The position numbers and the translations under genes were made by a program. Shown here piece by piece: positions 25,231 through 35,060 of a DNA stretch of 64,000 nt (position 1 is its first letter; each line of letters begins with the position of its first letter). Below the pieces are notes generated by a model that saw only the letters and a program-made list of their open reading frames with translations, had not been told where the DNA came from and searched no databases. Origin of the DNA: CAZNPH01 sp964574985 (lineage in GTDB: Bacteria; Bacteroidota; Bacteroidia; Bacteroidales; SM23-62); NCBI GenBank assembly GCA_964574985.1, contig CAZNPH010000003.1:124001-188000 (forward strand). The letters run 5' to 3'.

Positions 25231-27657
25231 ATGCGAGTCCTTAAATTCGGAGGATCATCGATCGGGACGCCGGAGAGGATCCTGGAAGTAAAGAAGATCA
25301 TCGATTCGGTTGAAAAACCTGTGGTGATCGTTATTTCCGCATTCAAAGGCATAACCGACCAGCTTCTTCGGGTCAGTCAATACGCGGTTGAGCGGGACGG
25401 CCGGTACAGGGAATTATTGAAAAGCATCGAGGAAAAACATTACCACATGGTCAAAGCCATTACCGATATCCGGGGGCAAAGCCATATCCTTGCCGGAATC
25501 AAGGTCCTGATCAATGAACTCGAAGATACACTAACAGGCATTTACCTGTTGAAAGACCTTACCAGGAAAACCCGGGATCATGTGGCAGGCTTCGGAGAAA
25601 GGCTTTCAGCATTCATCATCAGTCAGCTCATTGCCAACAGCACTCTTGTCGAGATCAGGGATCTGATACGGACCGATGATCATTTCGGAAAAGCAAGGGT
25701 GGATTTCAACAAGACCCATCGCCTGCTGAGGGAATTTTTCCGGGACCTGGATGAATGCGCCATAGTACCCGGGTTTATTGCCAGCAATGAGAAAGGAGAC
25801 ACCACCACCCTGGGACGCGGTGGTTCAGATTATACCGCTTCCATTATCGCTTCTGCGCTGAATGCTTCGGTGCTGGAAATATGGACCGACGTGGACGGAT
25901 TCATGACCGCCGATCCCCTTTCAGTTGAAAAAGCCTATGCCATCGAAAGCCTGAGTTATGCAGAAGCCATGGAGCTTTCTCATTTCGGTGCAAGGGTCGT
26001 GTATACCCCGACCATTCAACCCGTGTTCGAAAAAAAGATCCCCATACGAATTAAAAATGCCTTTCATCCCGATCATCCGGGGACCATCATAGAAAGTGAA
26101 TCAAAAGGTCTCGATCAATCCCCGATCAAAGGGATCAGTTCCATCGAGCGGATAGACCTTATCACCCTGCAGGGGTCCGGACTGGTGGGCGTTACCGGAA
26201 TATCGGCCAGATTGTTTTCCGCCCTGGCCAGGGATAACATAAACATCATCCTGATCACCCAGGCATCTTCAGAGTACTCCATTTCTTTTGCCGTGGACCG
26301 GGAAGATACGGAAAAGGCCAGGGAAGCCATCCGGAATGAATTTGCCTATGAGATCGATGGCAAAAAGAACGTTCATATCCATATTGAACGCGAGTTGTCC
26401 ATCATTGCCATCGTTGGCGAAAGAATGATCCACACCCCGGGAATATCTGCCAAGTTATTCAATGCCCTGGGGCGCAACGGGATCAACGTCATTGCCATCG
26501 CCCAGGGATCCTCCGAGCTGAACATTTCAGTGGTGATCAGGCATGCCAGTCTGAGAAAAGCCCTGAATGTAATCCACGAGGGTTTTTTCCTTTCACATTA
26601 TAAAGAATTGCATCTTTTTCTGGCAGGTGCGGGCAATGTCGGCAAAAGCCTTTTGAAACAGATCGGCGACCAGCGAAAAAAGCTGATGGACAAACATCGC
26701 CTGAAGATCAACCTTACCGGGATCACCAATTCGAAAAAAATGCTCATCGATCCGGAAGGACTTCATTTTAAGGATATACTGAGAAAATTAAATGACGGGG
26801 ATCCGATGGATATCCGGCGCTTTGTTTCCAATATTGCAGATCTCAACCTGAGAAACAGCGTATTTATTGATTGTACCGCAAGCCAGGCGGTCGCAGCGGT
26901 TTACGGCGACCTCTTCGATGCATACATAACGGTGGTGACCGCCAACAAAATCGCATGTTCATCTTCACTCAACCATTACCTTGAATTGCAGAACAAGGCA
27001 AAGGAAAAAGGGGTAAGGTTCATTTACGAAACCAATGTAGGGGCGGGACTCCCCATTATTAAAACCATCAACGACCTGATCAACAGCGGAGACAGGATCC
27101 TCGCCCTGGAAGCCGTGCTGTCGGGCACCCTGAATTTCATTTTCAATACCATTTCTGCGGAAATCCCGTTCAGTAAAGCCGTGGAAATGGCAAAAGAAAA
27201 AGGGTATACGGAACCGGATCCCAGAATCGACCTGAGCGGGATCGATGTAGTCAGAAAATTGCTGATCCTGTCCAGGGAATGCGGTTACGGCATCGAACAG
27301 AAGGATGTTAAAGTAACCCCCATTCTGCCACCCGATTGCTTCAAGGGTTCTTCACGGGATTTCATGAAAAAAATCCGCGGTTACGACCGGCAATTCGAAG
27401 AATACCGGAAAAAACTGGAATCCATGGGGAAAAGACTGCGATACGTCGCATCCCTGAAAGACGGAAAGGCTTCGGTAAAAATCAGGGAAGTGGATCAGCA
27501 ACATCCCTCGGCTGCATTGGAAGGCAGCAACAACATCATACTGATCTGGACCGAAAGGTATCGTGAACAACCCATGATTATCAAGGGATATGGTGCAGGA
27601 GCCGAGGTAACTGCTGCCGGGGTTTTTGCCGATGTGATCCGGGTGGCCAATATCTAA
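25231..27657 (+). CDS. thrA: Bifunctional aspartate kinase/homoserine dehydrogenase
   Basis: The 808-residue fusion catalyses the first and third steps of threonine and methionine synthesis. The kinase part opens RVLKFGGSSIGTPERI and contains TLGRGGSDYTAS. Two ACT-like regulatory segments follow, around GVTGISARLFSALARDNINI and HTPGISAKLFNALGRNGINV. The dehydrogenase part starts near residue 460 (LFLAGAGNVGKSLLKQI) and contains VVTANKIACSSS and YETNVGAGLPIIKTI. It leads the operon thrA-HAD-thrB-thrC. Confidence 0.97.
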   Translation: MRVLKFGGSSIGTPERILEVKKIIDSVEKPVVIVISAFKGITDQLLRVSQYAVERDGRYRELLKSIEEKHYHMVKAITDIRGQSHILAGIKVLINELEDTLTGIYLLKDLTRKTRDHVAGFGERLSAFIISQLIANSTLVEIRDLIRTDDHFGKARVDFNKTHRLLREFFRDLDECAIVPGFIASNEKGDTTTLGRGGSDYTASIIASALNASVLEIWTDVDGFMTADPLSVEKAYAIESLSYAEAMELSHFGARVVYTPTIQPVFEKKIPIRIKNAFHPDHPGTIIESESKGLDQSPIKGISSIERIDLITLQGSGLVGVTGISARLFSALARDNINIILITQASSEYSISFAVDREDTEKAREAIRNEFAYEIDGKKNVHIHIERELSIIAIVGERMIHTPGISAKLFNALGRNGINVIAIAQGSSELNISVVIRHASLRKALNVIHEGFFLSHYKELHLFLAGAGNVGKSLLKQIGDQRKKLMDKHRLKINLTGITNSKKMLIDPEGLHFKDILRKLNDGDPMDIRRFVSNIADLNLRNSVFIDCTASQAVAAVYGDLFDAYITVVTANKIACSSSLNHYLELQNKAKEKGVRFIYETNVGAGLPIIKTINDLINSGDRILALEAVLSGTLNFIFNTISAEIPFSKAVEMAKEKGYTEPDPRIDLSGIDVVRKLLILSRECGYGIEQKDVKVTPILPPDCFKGSSRDFMKKIRGYDRQFEEYRKKLESMGKRLRYVASLKDGKASVKIREVDQQHPSAALEGSNNIILIWTERYREQPMIIKGYGAGAEVTAAGVFADVIRVANI

Positions 27658-27675
27658 TCCTGAATCAATGCATAT

Positions 27676-28341
27676 ATGACCGAGGCTGTGATATTCGACA
27701 TGGACGGACTCCTGGTGGATTCCGAACCTCTGTGGAAAAAAACGGAAAAAGAGATATTTGCACGGTTGGGGATTCATCTCAGGGAAGAAATGCAATATGA
27801 AACCTACGGGATGCAAACCGATGAGGTGATCCGTCATTGGTACAAATACAAACCCTGGAACGATCCTGATTTCAAAAAACTTAAGAAAGAGTTTTATTCC
27901 CGGATAGGTGCCCTGATCGAAAAGGAAGCCCCTTTGATGAAAGGTGTCCATCATGCTTTGGAATTTTTCAGATCGAGAAATTATGTAACCGGACTGGCAA
28001 GCTCGTCACCTATGGAATTAATCCGGATCGTGCTGAAGAAATTCGATCTGTACTATTTCTTTGATGCAATCCATACTTCTGAAGACGAATCCTTCGGCAA
28101 ACCTCATCCGGCCGTATACCTCAGGATTGCCGGAAAAATGGGAAAAGAGCCCGTTACATGCATTGCCATTGAGGATTCCCTGGCCGGTCTCATCGCGGCA
28201 AAAGCCGCCAGGATGAAAACCATCTGCGTTCCGGAAGCGTCTATGTTTGAACATCCCGGATACGGAATGGCCGATGTCAAACTGACCAGCCTTGCCGGCA
28301 TTGATGAAACAGTCCTCAAAAAACTGAACAATCATGGCTGA
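27676..28341 (+). CDS. HAD superfamily hydrolase (beta-phosphoglucomutase/HxpB-like)
   Basis: The 221-residue protein has the HAD nucleophile motif VIFDMDGLLVDSEPLW, a helical cap, GLASSSPMELI (motif II), and FGKPHPAVYL with CIAIEDSLAGLIAAKAA (motifs III and IV). It resembles sugar-phosphate phosphatases such as hexitol phosphatase. It starts 18 bases after thrA and overlaps thrB by 8 bases, so it belongs to the threonine operon. The substrate is not clear. Confidence 0.87.
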   Translation: MTEAVIFDMDGLLVDSEPLWKKTEKEIFARLGIHLREEMQYETYGMQTDEVIRHWYKYKPWNDPDFKKLKKEFYSRIGALIEKEAPLMKGVHHALEFFRSRNYVTGLASSSPMELIRIVLKKFDLYYFFDAIHTSEDESFGKPHPAVYLRIAGKMGKEPVTCIAIEDSLAGLIAAKAARMKTICVPEASMFEHPGYGMADVKLTSLAGIDETVLKKLNNHG

Positions 28342-29260
28342 TCAGATCGGCATATTTGCTCCGGCCACCATTGCCAATGTCGGTCCCGGCTTCGACATTC
28401 TGGGGTTTGCGGTTACAGATCCCGGAGACACCCTGGTCATCCGTAAAAACAAAAAATCCATCCTGAAGATCATCAACGAATCGGGCATCGATCTCCCCTG
28501 TGATCCGGACAAAAATGTGGGCACCGTTGCCATCAGGGGGTTTCTGGACCATATCGGATCTTCACAGGGCTTTGATGTCATCTTCAAAAAGAAGATCGTT
28601 CCCGGGAGCGGACTTGGATCGAGTGCTGCAAGTTCCGGGGGAGCAGTTGCGGGAGCAAATATCCTGTTAAACGAACCCCTGTCCCCAAGAGAGCTGATCC
28701 CATTTGCCATGCTGGGGGAAAAGATCGCCAGCGGATCGGCTCATGCCGACAATGTGGCGCCCCTGTTGCTTGGGGGGATCACCCTGGTAAGGAGTTGCGA
28801 TCCCCTGGACATCATTGACATTCCCGTACCGGAATTTCTTTTCTGTTCGATCGTGCATCCCGAAATCTCTATCGCCACCGAAGACAGCCGCAGGATCCTT
28901 AAAATGAACATCAGTTTAAAAGATGCGGTAAGGCAATCGGGGAATGTGGCCGGACTCGTAGCGGGGTTTTTCAAATCAGATTACAGGATCATTTCTGATT
29001 CCCTGCATGATTTTATTGCGGAACCCATAAGATCATTTTTAATCCCCGGATTTAACCGGGTCAAGCAAGAATCCATGCTCCGGGGTGCACTTGGCTGCAG
29101 TATTGCAGGGTCCGGCCCGTCAATCTTTGCCCTGAGCAATGACAGGGATATTGCCATTTCCGTGGCAGAAGCCATGAAAAAGATATATTCCGACCTCAGC
29201 ATATCATGCGGAACATATGTGACAGAGATTAATCCCGGCGGCATCCGGCAAACAGACTAA
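28334..29260 (+). CDS. thrB: Homoserine kinase (GHMP family)
   Basis: The 308-residue GHMP kinase phosphorylates homoserine. It starts with FAPATIANVGPGFDILGFAV, has the ATP loop VPGSGLGSSAASSGGAVAGA, and the C-terminal motif LGCSIAGSGPSIFAL. It overlaps the upstream HAD gene by 8 bases and precedes thrC by 13 bases. Confidence 0.95.
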   Translation: MADQIGIFAPATIANVGPGFDILGFAVTDPGDTLVIRKNKKSILKIINESGIDLPCDPDKNVGTVAIRGFLDHIGSSQGFDVIFKKKIVPGSGLGSSAASSGGAVAGANILLNEPLSPRELIPFAMLGEKIASGSAHADNVAPLLLGGITLVRSCDPLDIIDIPVPEFLFCSIVHPEISIATEDSRRILKMNISLKDAVRQSGNVAGLVAGFFKSDYRIISDSLHDFIAEPIRSFLIPGFNRVKQESMLRGALGCSIAGSGPSIFALSNDRDIAISVAEAMKKIYSDLSISCGTYVTEINPGGIRQTD

Positions 29261-29273
29261 GCCTGCAATCAAT

Positions 29274-30581
29274 ATGGAATTTTACAGTACCCGAAACAAA
29301 AAACACACGATTTCCCTGAAAGAGGCCGTTTTGAGAGGACTTGCAGAAGACAGGGGTCTGCTCATGCCCTGCGCGATACCGGAACCCGAAGATCCTTTAT
29401 TCTTCCGTAACATCCGCGGGTACAGTCTGCAGGATATCTCTTTTTCCGTGGCCCGGCCCTTTTTCCATCAGGATATGAAGGATCACGAGCTATATGAAAT
29501 CATCCGGGAATCGCTGAATTTCGATATACCCCTGAAGGAAGTATATACAGGGGTGTATTCACTGGAACTTTTTCACGGTCCCACCATGGCGTTCAAAGAC
29601 GTGGGTGCACGGTTCATGGCCAGACTCCTGGGGTATTTTACCCGTTCGTTGCAGCAATCCATTCATGTGCTTGTCGCCACATCCGGGGACACCGGAAGTG
29701 CAGTGGGCAACGGTTTCTGGAAAATACCCGGCATCCGGGTCCATATCCTGTATCCGAGCGGATTGGTCAGCCACCTGCAGGAGAAGCAGTTCACCACACT
29801 CGGCCACAACATAAATGCGCTTGAGATCCGGGGCACCTTTGACGATTGCCAGCGGCTGGTCAAAGAAGCCTTCTCCGACCGGGAATGTAACCAACGGGTA
29901 ACCCTTACCTCGGCAAATTCCATCAACCTGGGCAGACTCCTCCCCCAGATGTTTTACTATTTCTATGCTTTCGCACAACTGGACGGATGGAAAAAAGATG
30001 TAATCTTTTCGGTACCCAGCGGCAATTATGGCAATCTGACTGCCGGCTTGATGGCTAAAAAAATGAAGCTTCCGGTCAGGCATTTTGTGGTGGCCAATAA
30101 CATCAACCGGGTGGTGCCTGAATACCTCGAGACAGGCGTTTACAAACCACGCGAATCCATCAGAACCATCGCCAATGCCATGGATGTGGGAGACCCGAGC
30201 AATTTTGAGCGCATTCTGGAACTGTACGGTCATTCCCTTGAAAACATCCGGGCAGATCTCTCCGGTTATTCATTTACGGATGAAGAAATACGGACGGGCA
30301 TTGCCCGTCTGGCCAGGGACCACCGGTACATCATGGATCCCCATGGAGCAACAGGGCATATGGCTCTTTCACATTACCTGGAAAAGAATCCGGATGACCT
30401 TCCCGGGATCTTTCTGGAAACGGCACACCCGGCAAAATTCCTTGATGAAATGGAAACCATTCTAAACGGTAAACTGGCCATTCCGCCCCAATTACAGGGT
30501 CCACTGAACAAAAAGAAAGAAAGCATTCTGATGGGAAGTTCCTTTGATGAACTGAAAGAATACCTGTTGCAGCAGAGCTAA
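29274..30581 (+). CDS. thrC: Threonine synthase
   Basis: The 435-residue PLP enzyme converts phosphohomoserine to threonine. It opens with MEFYSTRNKKHTISLKEAVL, the PLP lysine is in LFHGPTMAFKDVGARFMA, followed by VATSGDTGSAVGNGF and VPSGNYGNLTAGL. The last four bases overlap the end of the convergent gdhA. Confidence 0.96.
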   Translation: MEFYSTRNKKHTISLKEAVLRGLAEDRGLLMPCAIPEPEDPLFFRNIRGYSLQDISFSVARPFFHQDMKDHELYEIIRESLNFDIPLKEVYTGVYSLELFHGPTMAFKDVGARFMARLLGYFTRSLQQSIHVLVATSGDTGSAVGNGFWKIPGIRVHILYPSGLVSHLQEKQFTTLGHNINALEIRGTFDDCQRLVKEAFSDRECNQRVTLTSANSINLGRLLPQMFYYFYAFAQLDGWKKDVIFSVPSGNYGNLTAGLMAKKMKLPVRHFVVANNINRVVPEYLETGVYKPRESIRTIANAMDVGDPSNFERILELYGHSLENIRADLSGYSFTDEEIRTGIARLARDHRYIMDPHGATGHMALSHYLEKNPDDLPGIFLETAHPAKFLDEMETILNGKLAIPPQLQGPLNKKKESILMGSSFDELKEYLLQQS

Positions 30582-31915
30582 ATGATTCCCTGATCCAGCA
30601 TGGCGGCTGCAACCTTAAGAAAACCTGTAATGTTGGCCCCCTTTACATAATTGATATAACCGTCTTCCTCTTTGCCGTAGCGGACACATGCCGAATGTAT
30701 CTTGCTCATGATCTGGTGCAGCCGCTTGTCTACTTCCTCCCTGGGCCAGTTGAGCTTCATGGCGTTCTGGGACATTTCCAGTCCCGATGTGGCCACACCC
30801 CCCGCGTTTGCCGCTTTCCCCGGTGCAAACAATACCTTGTTTTCCTGCAGGACCTCTATGGCTTCAGGTGTGCAGGGCATATTGGCGCCTTCCACCACAC
30901 ATTTACAATTGTTGTTGATCAGCTGAAGTGCATCCTCTTTATTCAGTTCGTTCTCGGTTGCACAGGGCAGAGCGATATCACATGCCACCTCCCAGGGATG
31001 ACGACCCTGAACGAACCGGGCATCTTCAAATTCATAGGAATAAGGCTGAACAACGTCTTCGTTGGAAGACCGCAATTCAAGCATAAAATCGATTTTTTTC
31101 CCGGAAATGCCATTTTTGTCATGAATATACCCGTCGGGGCCTGACAGGGTGATCACCTTGGCTCCCAGTTCTGTCGACTTTTTCACCACGCCCCAGGCAA
31201 CATTACCAAATCCCGAGACAGCAATGGTCTTGCCCTTAATGGTATCCCCGGCTCTTTCAAGCATTTCCTTTACGAAATATACCACTCCAAAGCCCGTGGC
31301 TTCGGGCCTGATCAGACTCCCCCCCCAGTTCATGCCTTTACCGGTCAGGACCCCTGAATTTTCACGGGCCAGTTTCCGGTACATTCCGTACAGATATCCG
31401 ATTTCACGGCCACCTACTCCAATATCGCCGGCCGGGATGTCAGTAGACGGACCGATAACTCTCCATAACTCGAGCATAAAGGATTGGCAAAAACGCATGA
31501 TCTCCCCATTTGACTTGCCTTTGGGATTAAAATCCGATCCCCCTTTGGCACCACCCATAGGAAGGGAGGTCAAACTGTTCTTGAAGATCTGTTCGAATCC
31601 CAGGAATTTGAGTATGCTCAGGTTTACGCTGGGATGAAAACGCAAACCTCCCTTGTAGGGGCCGATCGCATTGTTGAACTGAACGCGGCAGCCCGTATTT
31701 ACATGGACCTTGCCCTCATCATCTTCCCATGGCACCTTAAATATGAATACCCGGTCGGGTTCAATGATCCTTTCAATGATTCCGGCCGATTCAAACTGAG
31801 GATTGCTGTTGTATATCTCCTCGATCGATTCAAGGACTTCCCTGACAGCCTGGTGATATTCGATCTCAGCCGGATGCTTTTTCACCAGGTCATTCATGAG
31901 TAAGTCAACGTTCAT
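30578..31915 (-). CDS. gdhA: NADP-specific glutamate dehydrogenase
   Basis: The 445-residue hexameric-type enzyme assimilates ammonia by reductive amination of 2-oxoglutarate. It shows GPYKGGLRFHPSVNLSILKF, the catalytic lysine region LPMGGAKGGSDFNPKGKS, PAGDIGVGGREIGYLYG and the nucleotide-binding AVSGFGNVAWG. A -7 box and a perfect 22-bp palindrome lie upstream, so regulation by a dimeric DNA-binding protein is likely. It is convergent with thrC. Confidence 0.96.
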   Translation of the reverse strand: MNVDLLMNDLVKKHPAEIEYHQAVREVLESIEEIYNSNPQFESAGIIERIIEPDRVFIFKVPWEDDEGKVHVNTGCRVQFNNAIGPYKGGLRFHPSVNLSILKFLGFEQIFKNSLTSLPMGGAKGGSDFNPKGKSNGEIMRFCQSFMLELWRVIGPSTDIPAGDIGVGGREIGYLYGMYRKLARENSGVLTGKGMNWGGSLIRPEATGFGVVYFVKEMLERAGDTIKGKTIAVSGFGNVAWGVVKKSTELGAKVITLSGPDGYIHDKNGISGKKIDFMLELRSSNEDVVQPYSYEFEDARFVQGRHPWEVACDIALPCATENELNKEDALQLINNNCKCVVEGANMPCTPEAIEVLQENKVLFAPGKAANAGGVATSGLEMSQNAMKLNWPREEVDKRLHQIMSKIHSACVRYGKEEDGYINYVKGANITGFLKVAAAMLDQGII

Positions 31916-32003
31916 GGCCGGATATTTTAGATGATTGTCTTGATAAGGGAGACAGTAGTTTGTTCTGAGAAAATATAAAAATACATTTCTTTCCGTCAGT
32001 AAT

Positions 32004-32011
32004 CAAAAATA
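32004..32011 (-). promoter_or_regulatory. Candidate -7 box of gdhA
   Basis: TATTTTTG on the reverse strand matches TAnnTTTG, about 90 bases before the gdhA ATG and directly next to the palindrome at 32013-32034. A weaker box (TATATTTT, 31970-31977) lies closer to the gene. Which one is used decides whether the palindrome would work as an operator or as an upstream activator site. Confidence 0.4.
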
Positions 32012-32012
32012 A

Positions 32013-32034
32013 ACATATGATGTACATCATATGT
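32013..32034. promoter_or_regulatory. Perfect 22-bp palindrome, candidate regulator binding site
   Basis: The half-site ACATATGATGT (32013-32023) is repeated exactly as its reverse complement (32024-32034). The core TGAT-GTAC-ATCA has the TGAT-N4-ATCA form of CRP/FNR-family sites. It lies upstream of gdhA and downstream of the last gene of the kor operon. Confidence 0.6.
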
Positions 32035-32061
32035 CCGGACCCCGGGAACCGGCAAACAGAA

Positions 32062-32083
32062 GCCTCTGCCAAAAAGCGGAGCC
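32062..32083 (-). terminator. Possible terminator after the second PPDK-like gene
   Basis: Just past the stop codon at 32085, GGCTCCGC and GCAGAGGC on the reverse strand can form an 8-bp stem with one mismatch and one G-U pair around a T-rich loop. A moderately U-rich stretch (TTCTGTTT) follows. The stem is imperfect, so the call is tentative. Confidence 0.3.
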
Positions 32084-32084
32084 A

Positions 32085-35060
32085 TTACACGGGTTTGTAT
32101 ATGATTCCCTTTCCTGACCGGCCGTCGATCTGCACCGGCACGGATTTATCAAATCGAAGGTGCCTGACATGATCACTTTGATAAACCGCCGGCAAACTCT
32201 CCAGGTAATCCAGATCAAAATGGCCGTCCCCCAGAAAGGGATTAATGGTAAAATATCCGATCCTGAAAGAGGTGATATTCTGGAAAAAATGGGTACCCTG
32301 ACTGGGATCCACCCGGAATTTTTCCAGTCCGGATTCAATAATGACCCTGGCATTGGATATCTGTACCCATTTGACGGGTATCCCCAGCCAGGGATCCGAC
32401 GAACCCCACCGCCCGGGCCCCATCAGTATATAGGACCTGTTCTCCGATTTAAGCCGGTTATTGAGTTTTTCTATGGACGAAGCGATCTCGCCGGTCTTTT
32501 TCGGATCAAATGTACGCGGATTCACATAAACAAAATCATGGATGCCCCGGTATGATCCATTCCCGAGAGCAGTTTCTGAACGGATAATGGTCCGCTCCTC
32601 CGGAACCTTGTCCAGTTTAACGGTCAGACTCTGTTCGCTCAGCACAATGGGGCGGATCTGAAGAAAATTAAAAATCCGTGGTTCTCCTTGCGGAACATCC
32701 AGATTGGCAGCAAATTCGATCTCAATGGGGACATTCATTTCCTCTTCACATACTGCAAGCAGGGTCTGTAAAATCTCAGCCAGGGGAAAAACATTGTGGT
32801 TCAAAACACTTGAAAAGGTTACGATTTTCCTTCCTGGCAGGTCTGCACCGTCCCGGATCATATTGCTCTCATGATCATATACGGATACTGCATAACGGAT
32901 GGCCTTGTCTCCTGAGGCTTTTTCGATCCTGTTCCTGAGCAGATTGATCCCGTCATCGGGAGAAGGCAGAAAATGATCCGGTCGCAGATCCAGGGAATAA
33001 AAAATCTTCTGACTTTCCTTCACCGCCATCTCAGGAGAGGAAAGCTGCATGATTTTTTTCGGATATTTTGGGGAAAATCTCAGGGATTGTCCTCCGTCCA
33101 TAACATATTTGCCCAGTCCGTATGCAATATTGGCCACCCCGTCGGTTGCCTTCTCCGGGGGAATGGGATAAAAATTGACCGAGTGGGCCACACCCGAAAC
33201 CGTGGGATAGAATTTTCCCCCGTATTGCTTGCCACACACTTCCTGCAGGATGATCCCCATCTTTTCCTCATCAATGACATTTGATGTTGCTTCCATATAG
33301 GCCTTACTGGACTGGAAATATACCGAAGCATAAACGCATTTGATCGCATTGCACAGCATTTCGGTCATTTGCTCCCGGTTGTCCACCCTGGGTACCATAT
33401 AGGTAGAATAAATACCTGCAAAAGGCTGATAATGTGAGTCTTCTAGTTTGCTGGACGATCTGACGGCCAAAGGATTTTTTACCACCTTTAAAAATGCATG
33501 CAGATCCGGAATCAACCAGGCGGGGAGACGGGCCCTGACGAATGTCCCGAGGATTTCTTCGTCAGGTTTATCTGACAATCCTTCCCTGTAAAGATTATTG
33601 GAATCCATGAATTCATCGAAAACATCGGTGCTCAGAACAACCGTCCTGGGAATGCTGATGACAACATCCGGAAAATGACCGAACAACCTGCGCTTCTTAA
33701 TAATGCTATTGATAAAGGCAAGCCCTCTGGCTTTTCCGCCAATGGATCCTTCCCCGATCCTGGAAAACATCAAATATTCATCATAGGTATCTTTTTCAAA
33801 CCGGGCAATCACGCCACGGCCCTTGCTTATTCTGAAACTCAATATGGCTTTGTAGATATAGTAACGAAGTCCGTCCAGATTGCTGAAATCACTGATACGC
33901 ACATGTTTGAACATTTGAGCAACGGGGAAAATGGCCCTTGCGTTCAACCATTTGCTGAAATCATTTTTGCTGGTATGATACTCCAGCACAGTATCGGGAA
34001 TTTTCAAAATCGCATGTTGAAGGGTCTGCAGGTCGGGAGCCCTTGCAACCTCCTTTTTGGTTACAGGATCCAGGAAAACAAAATCACCGAAGTTAAAATG
34101 TCTGACAATGTAATCCCTGAGTTCGTTGGACAGATTTTTTGAGTATTTGTGAATAAATCCGGCATTCATTTCCTCTGCATATTTCCGGTTTCTTTCGTCC
34201 GATGATTGCAAAAGAAAGGGAATGAATTCGTCTTCCTCACGTACCACCCGTAAAAACTCAATCCCGGCTTCATACTTTTCGCTGCTGCGGGCATTTTTTT
34301 TAAAACTGATGTCTGAGATAATGCCCAGCATGTTTTGTTTGAACTGTTGGAACAGATTCATGGCATCTTCAAAATTGGTAGCCACCAGTATCTTTGGCCT
34401 TCCCCGCCTTCTCAGCATTCGCTGATGTTCGTTCAGGGCTTCTTTCATGAATTCACGGGATTGCTTCATGACAATCGTGTAGAGATTGGGCAGGTAGCTC
34501 GAAACATACCGGATCGAATCCTCCACAAAAAGAATGGTCTGGACCCCCACAACTTCCACATCATGTTTGGCATTCATTCTGTCTTCGATCAGCTTGACAA
34601 TGGCCAGAAGCAGGTTGGAATTCCCAAGCCAGCAAAAAACATAGTCAATGGCACTCATGTCCTCATTCTGCAATCGCAGGGAAACCTCCCTGGAAAAATG
34701 GGTGAGCACCACGATGGGGATATCCGGGTACCGGGATTTGATTACCTTGGCAAGCTTAAAAGTATCGATCCCTCCTATGTTGAGCATTTCGATGACCAGA
34801 TCGATTTCCTGTGTCTTCAGTATCTCAAAGGCACGATTGGCGGAATTCGCCTGAATAAACACCGGAGGGTATCTCAGGTTCAGTGAAACATACTCATTGA
34901 ATATCTGCTCATCCACCCTGGCGTCCTCTTCCAGCATAAAGGTATCATAGTTGCTGCAAATCAGTAAAACCTTGCGGATCCTGTTTTGCATCAACTGGTC
35001 AAATGCCGTGTGATCGAACTCGATATCCAGGGGTTCGATGTTTTTCACCGTTTCCTGCAT
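32085..35060 (-). CDS. Receiver-PPDK_N fusion protein lacking phosphotransfer domains (paralog 2)
   Basis: The protein has 991 residues. Residues about 16-150 form a receiver-like domain whose phosphoacceptor site is not Asp (DLVIEMLNIGG). Residues about 170-320 form a second one with VEDS, IISDISF and a late lysine (HKYSK). Residues about 430-790 match the nucleotide-binding domain of PEP synthase/PPDK (SIGGKARGLAFIN, AVRSSSKLEDSHYQPFAGIY). The phosphohistidine swivel domain and PEP-binding barrel are absent. The end holds a domain centred on GPGRWGSSDPWLGIPVKW. Its ATG overlaps the stop of the upstream paralog (TGATG). A sensor or regulator role is inferred; it is not a PEP synthase. Confidence 0.8.
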   Translation of the reverse strand: MQETVKNIEPLDIEFDHTAFDQLMQNRIRKVLLICSNYDTFMLEEDARVDEQIFNEYVSLNLRYPPVFIQANSANRAFEILKTQEIDLVIEMLNIGGIDTFKLAKVIKSRYPDIPIVVLTHFSREVSLRLQNEDMSAIDYVFCWLGNSNLLLAIVKLIEDRMNAKHDVEVVGVQTILFVEDSIRYVSSYLPNLYTIVMKQSREFMKEALNEHQRMLRRRGRPKILVATNFEDAMNLFQQFKQNMLGIISDISFKKNARSSEKYEAGIEFLRVVREEDEFIPFLLQSSDERNRKYAEEMNAGFIHKYSKNLSNELRDYIVRHFNFGDFVFLDPVTKKEVARAPDLQTLQHAILKIPDTVLEYHTSKNDFSKWLNARAIFPVAQMFKHVRISDFSNLDGLRYYIYKAILSFRISKGRGVIARFEKDTYDEYLMFSRIGEGSIGGKARGLAFINSIIKKRRLFGHFPDVVISIPRTVVLSTDVFDEFMDSNNLYREGLSDKPDEEILGTFVRARLPAWLIPDLHAFLKVVKNPLAVRSSSKLEDSHYQPFAGIYSTYMVPRVDNREQMTEMLCNAIKCVYASVYFQSSKAYMEATSNVIDEEKMGIILQEVCGKQYGGKFYPTVSGVAHSVNFYPIPPEKATDGVANIAYGLGKYVMDGGQSLRFSPKYPKKIMQLSSPEMAVKESQKIFYSLDLRPDHFLPSPDDGINLLRNRIEKASGDKAIRYAVSVYDHESNMIRDGADLPGRKIVTFSSVLNHNVFPLAEILQTLLAVCEEEMNVPIEIEFAANLDVPQGEPRIFNFLQIRPIVLSEQSLTVKLDKVPEERTIIRSETALGNGSYRGIHDFVYVNPRTFDPKKTGEIASSIEKLNNRLKSENRSYILMGPGRWGSSDPWLGIPVKWVQISNARVIIESGLEKFRVDPSQGTHFFQNITSFRIGYFTINPFLGDGHFDLDYLESLPAVYQSDHVRHLRFDKSVPVQIDGRSGKGIIYKPV

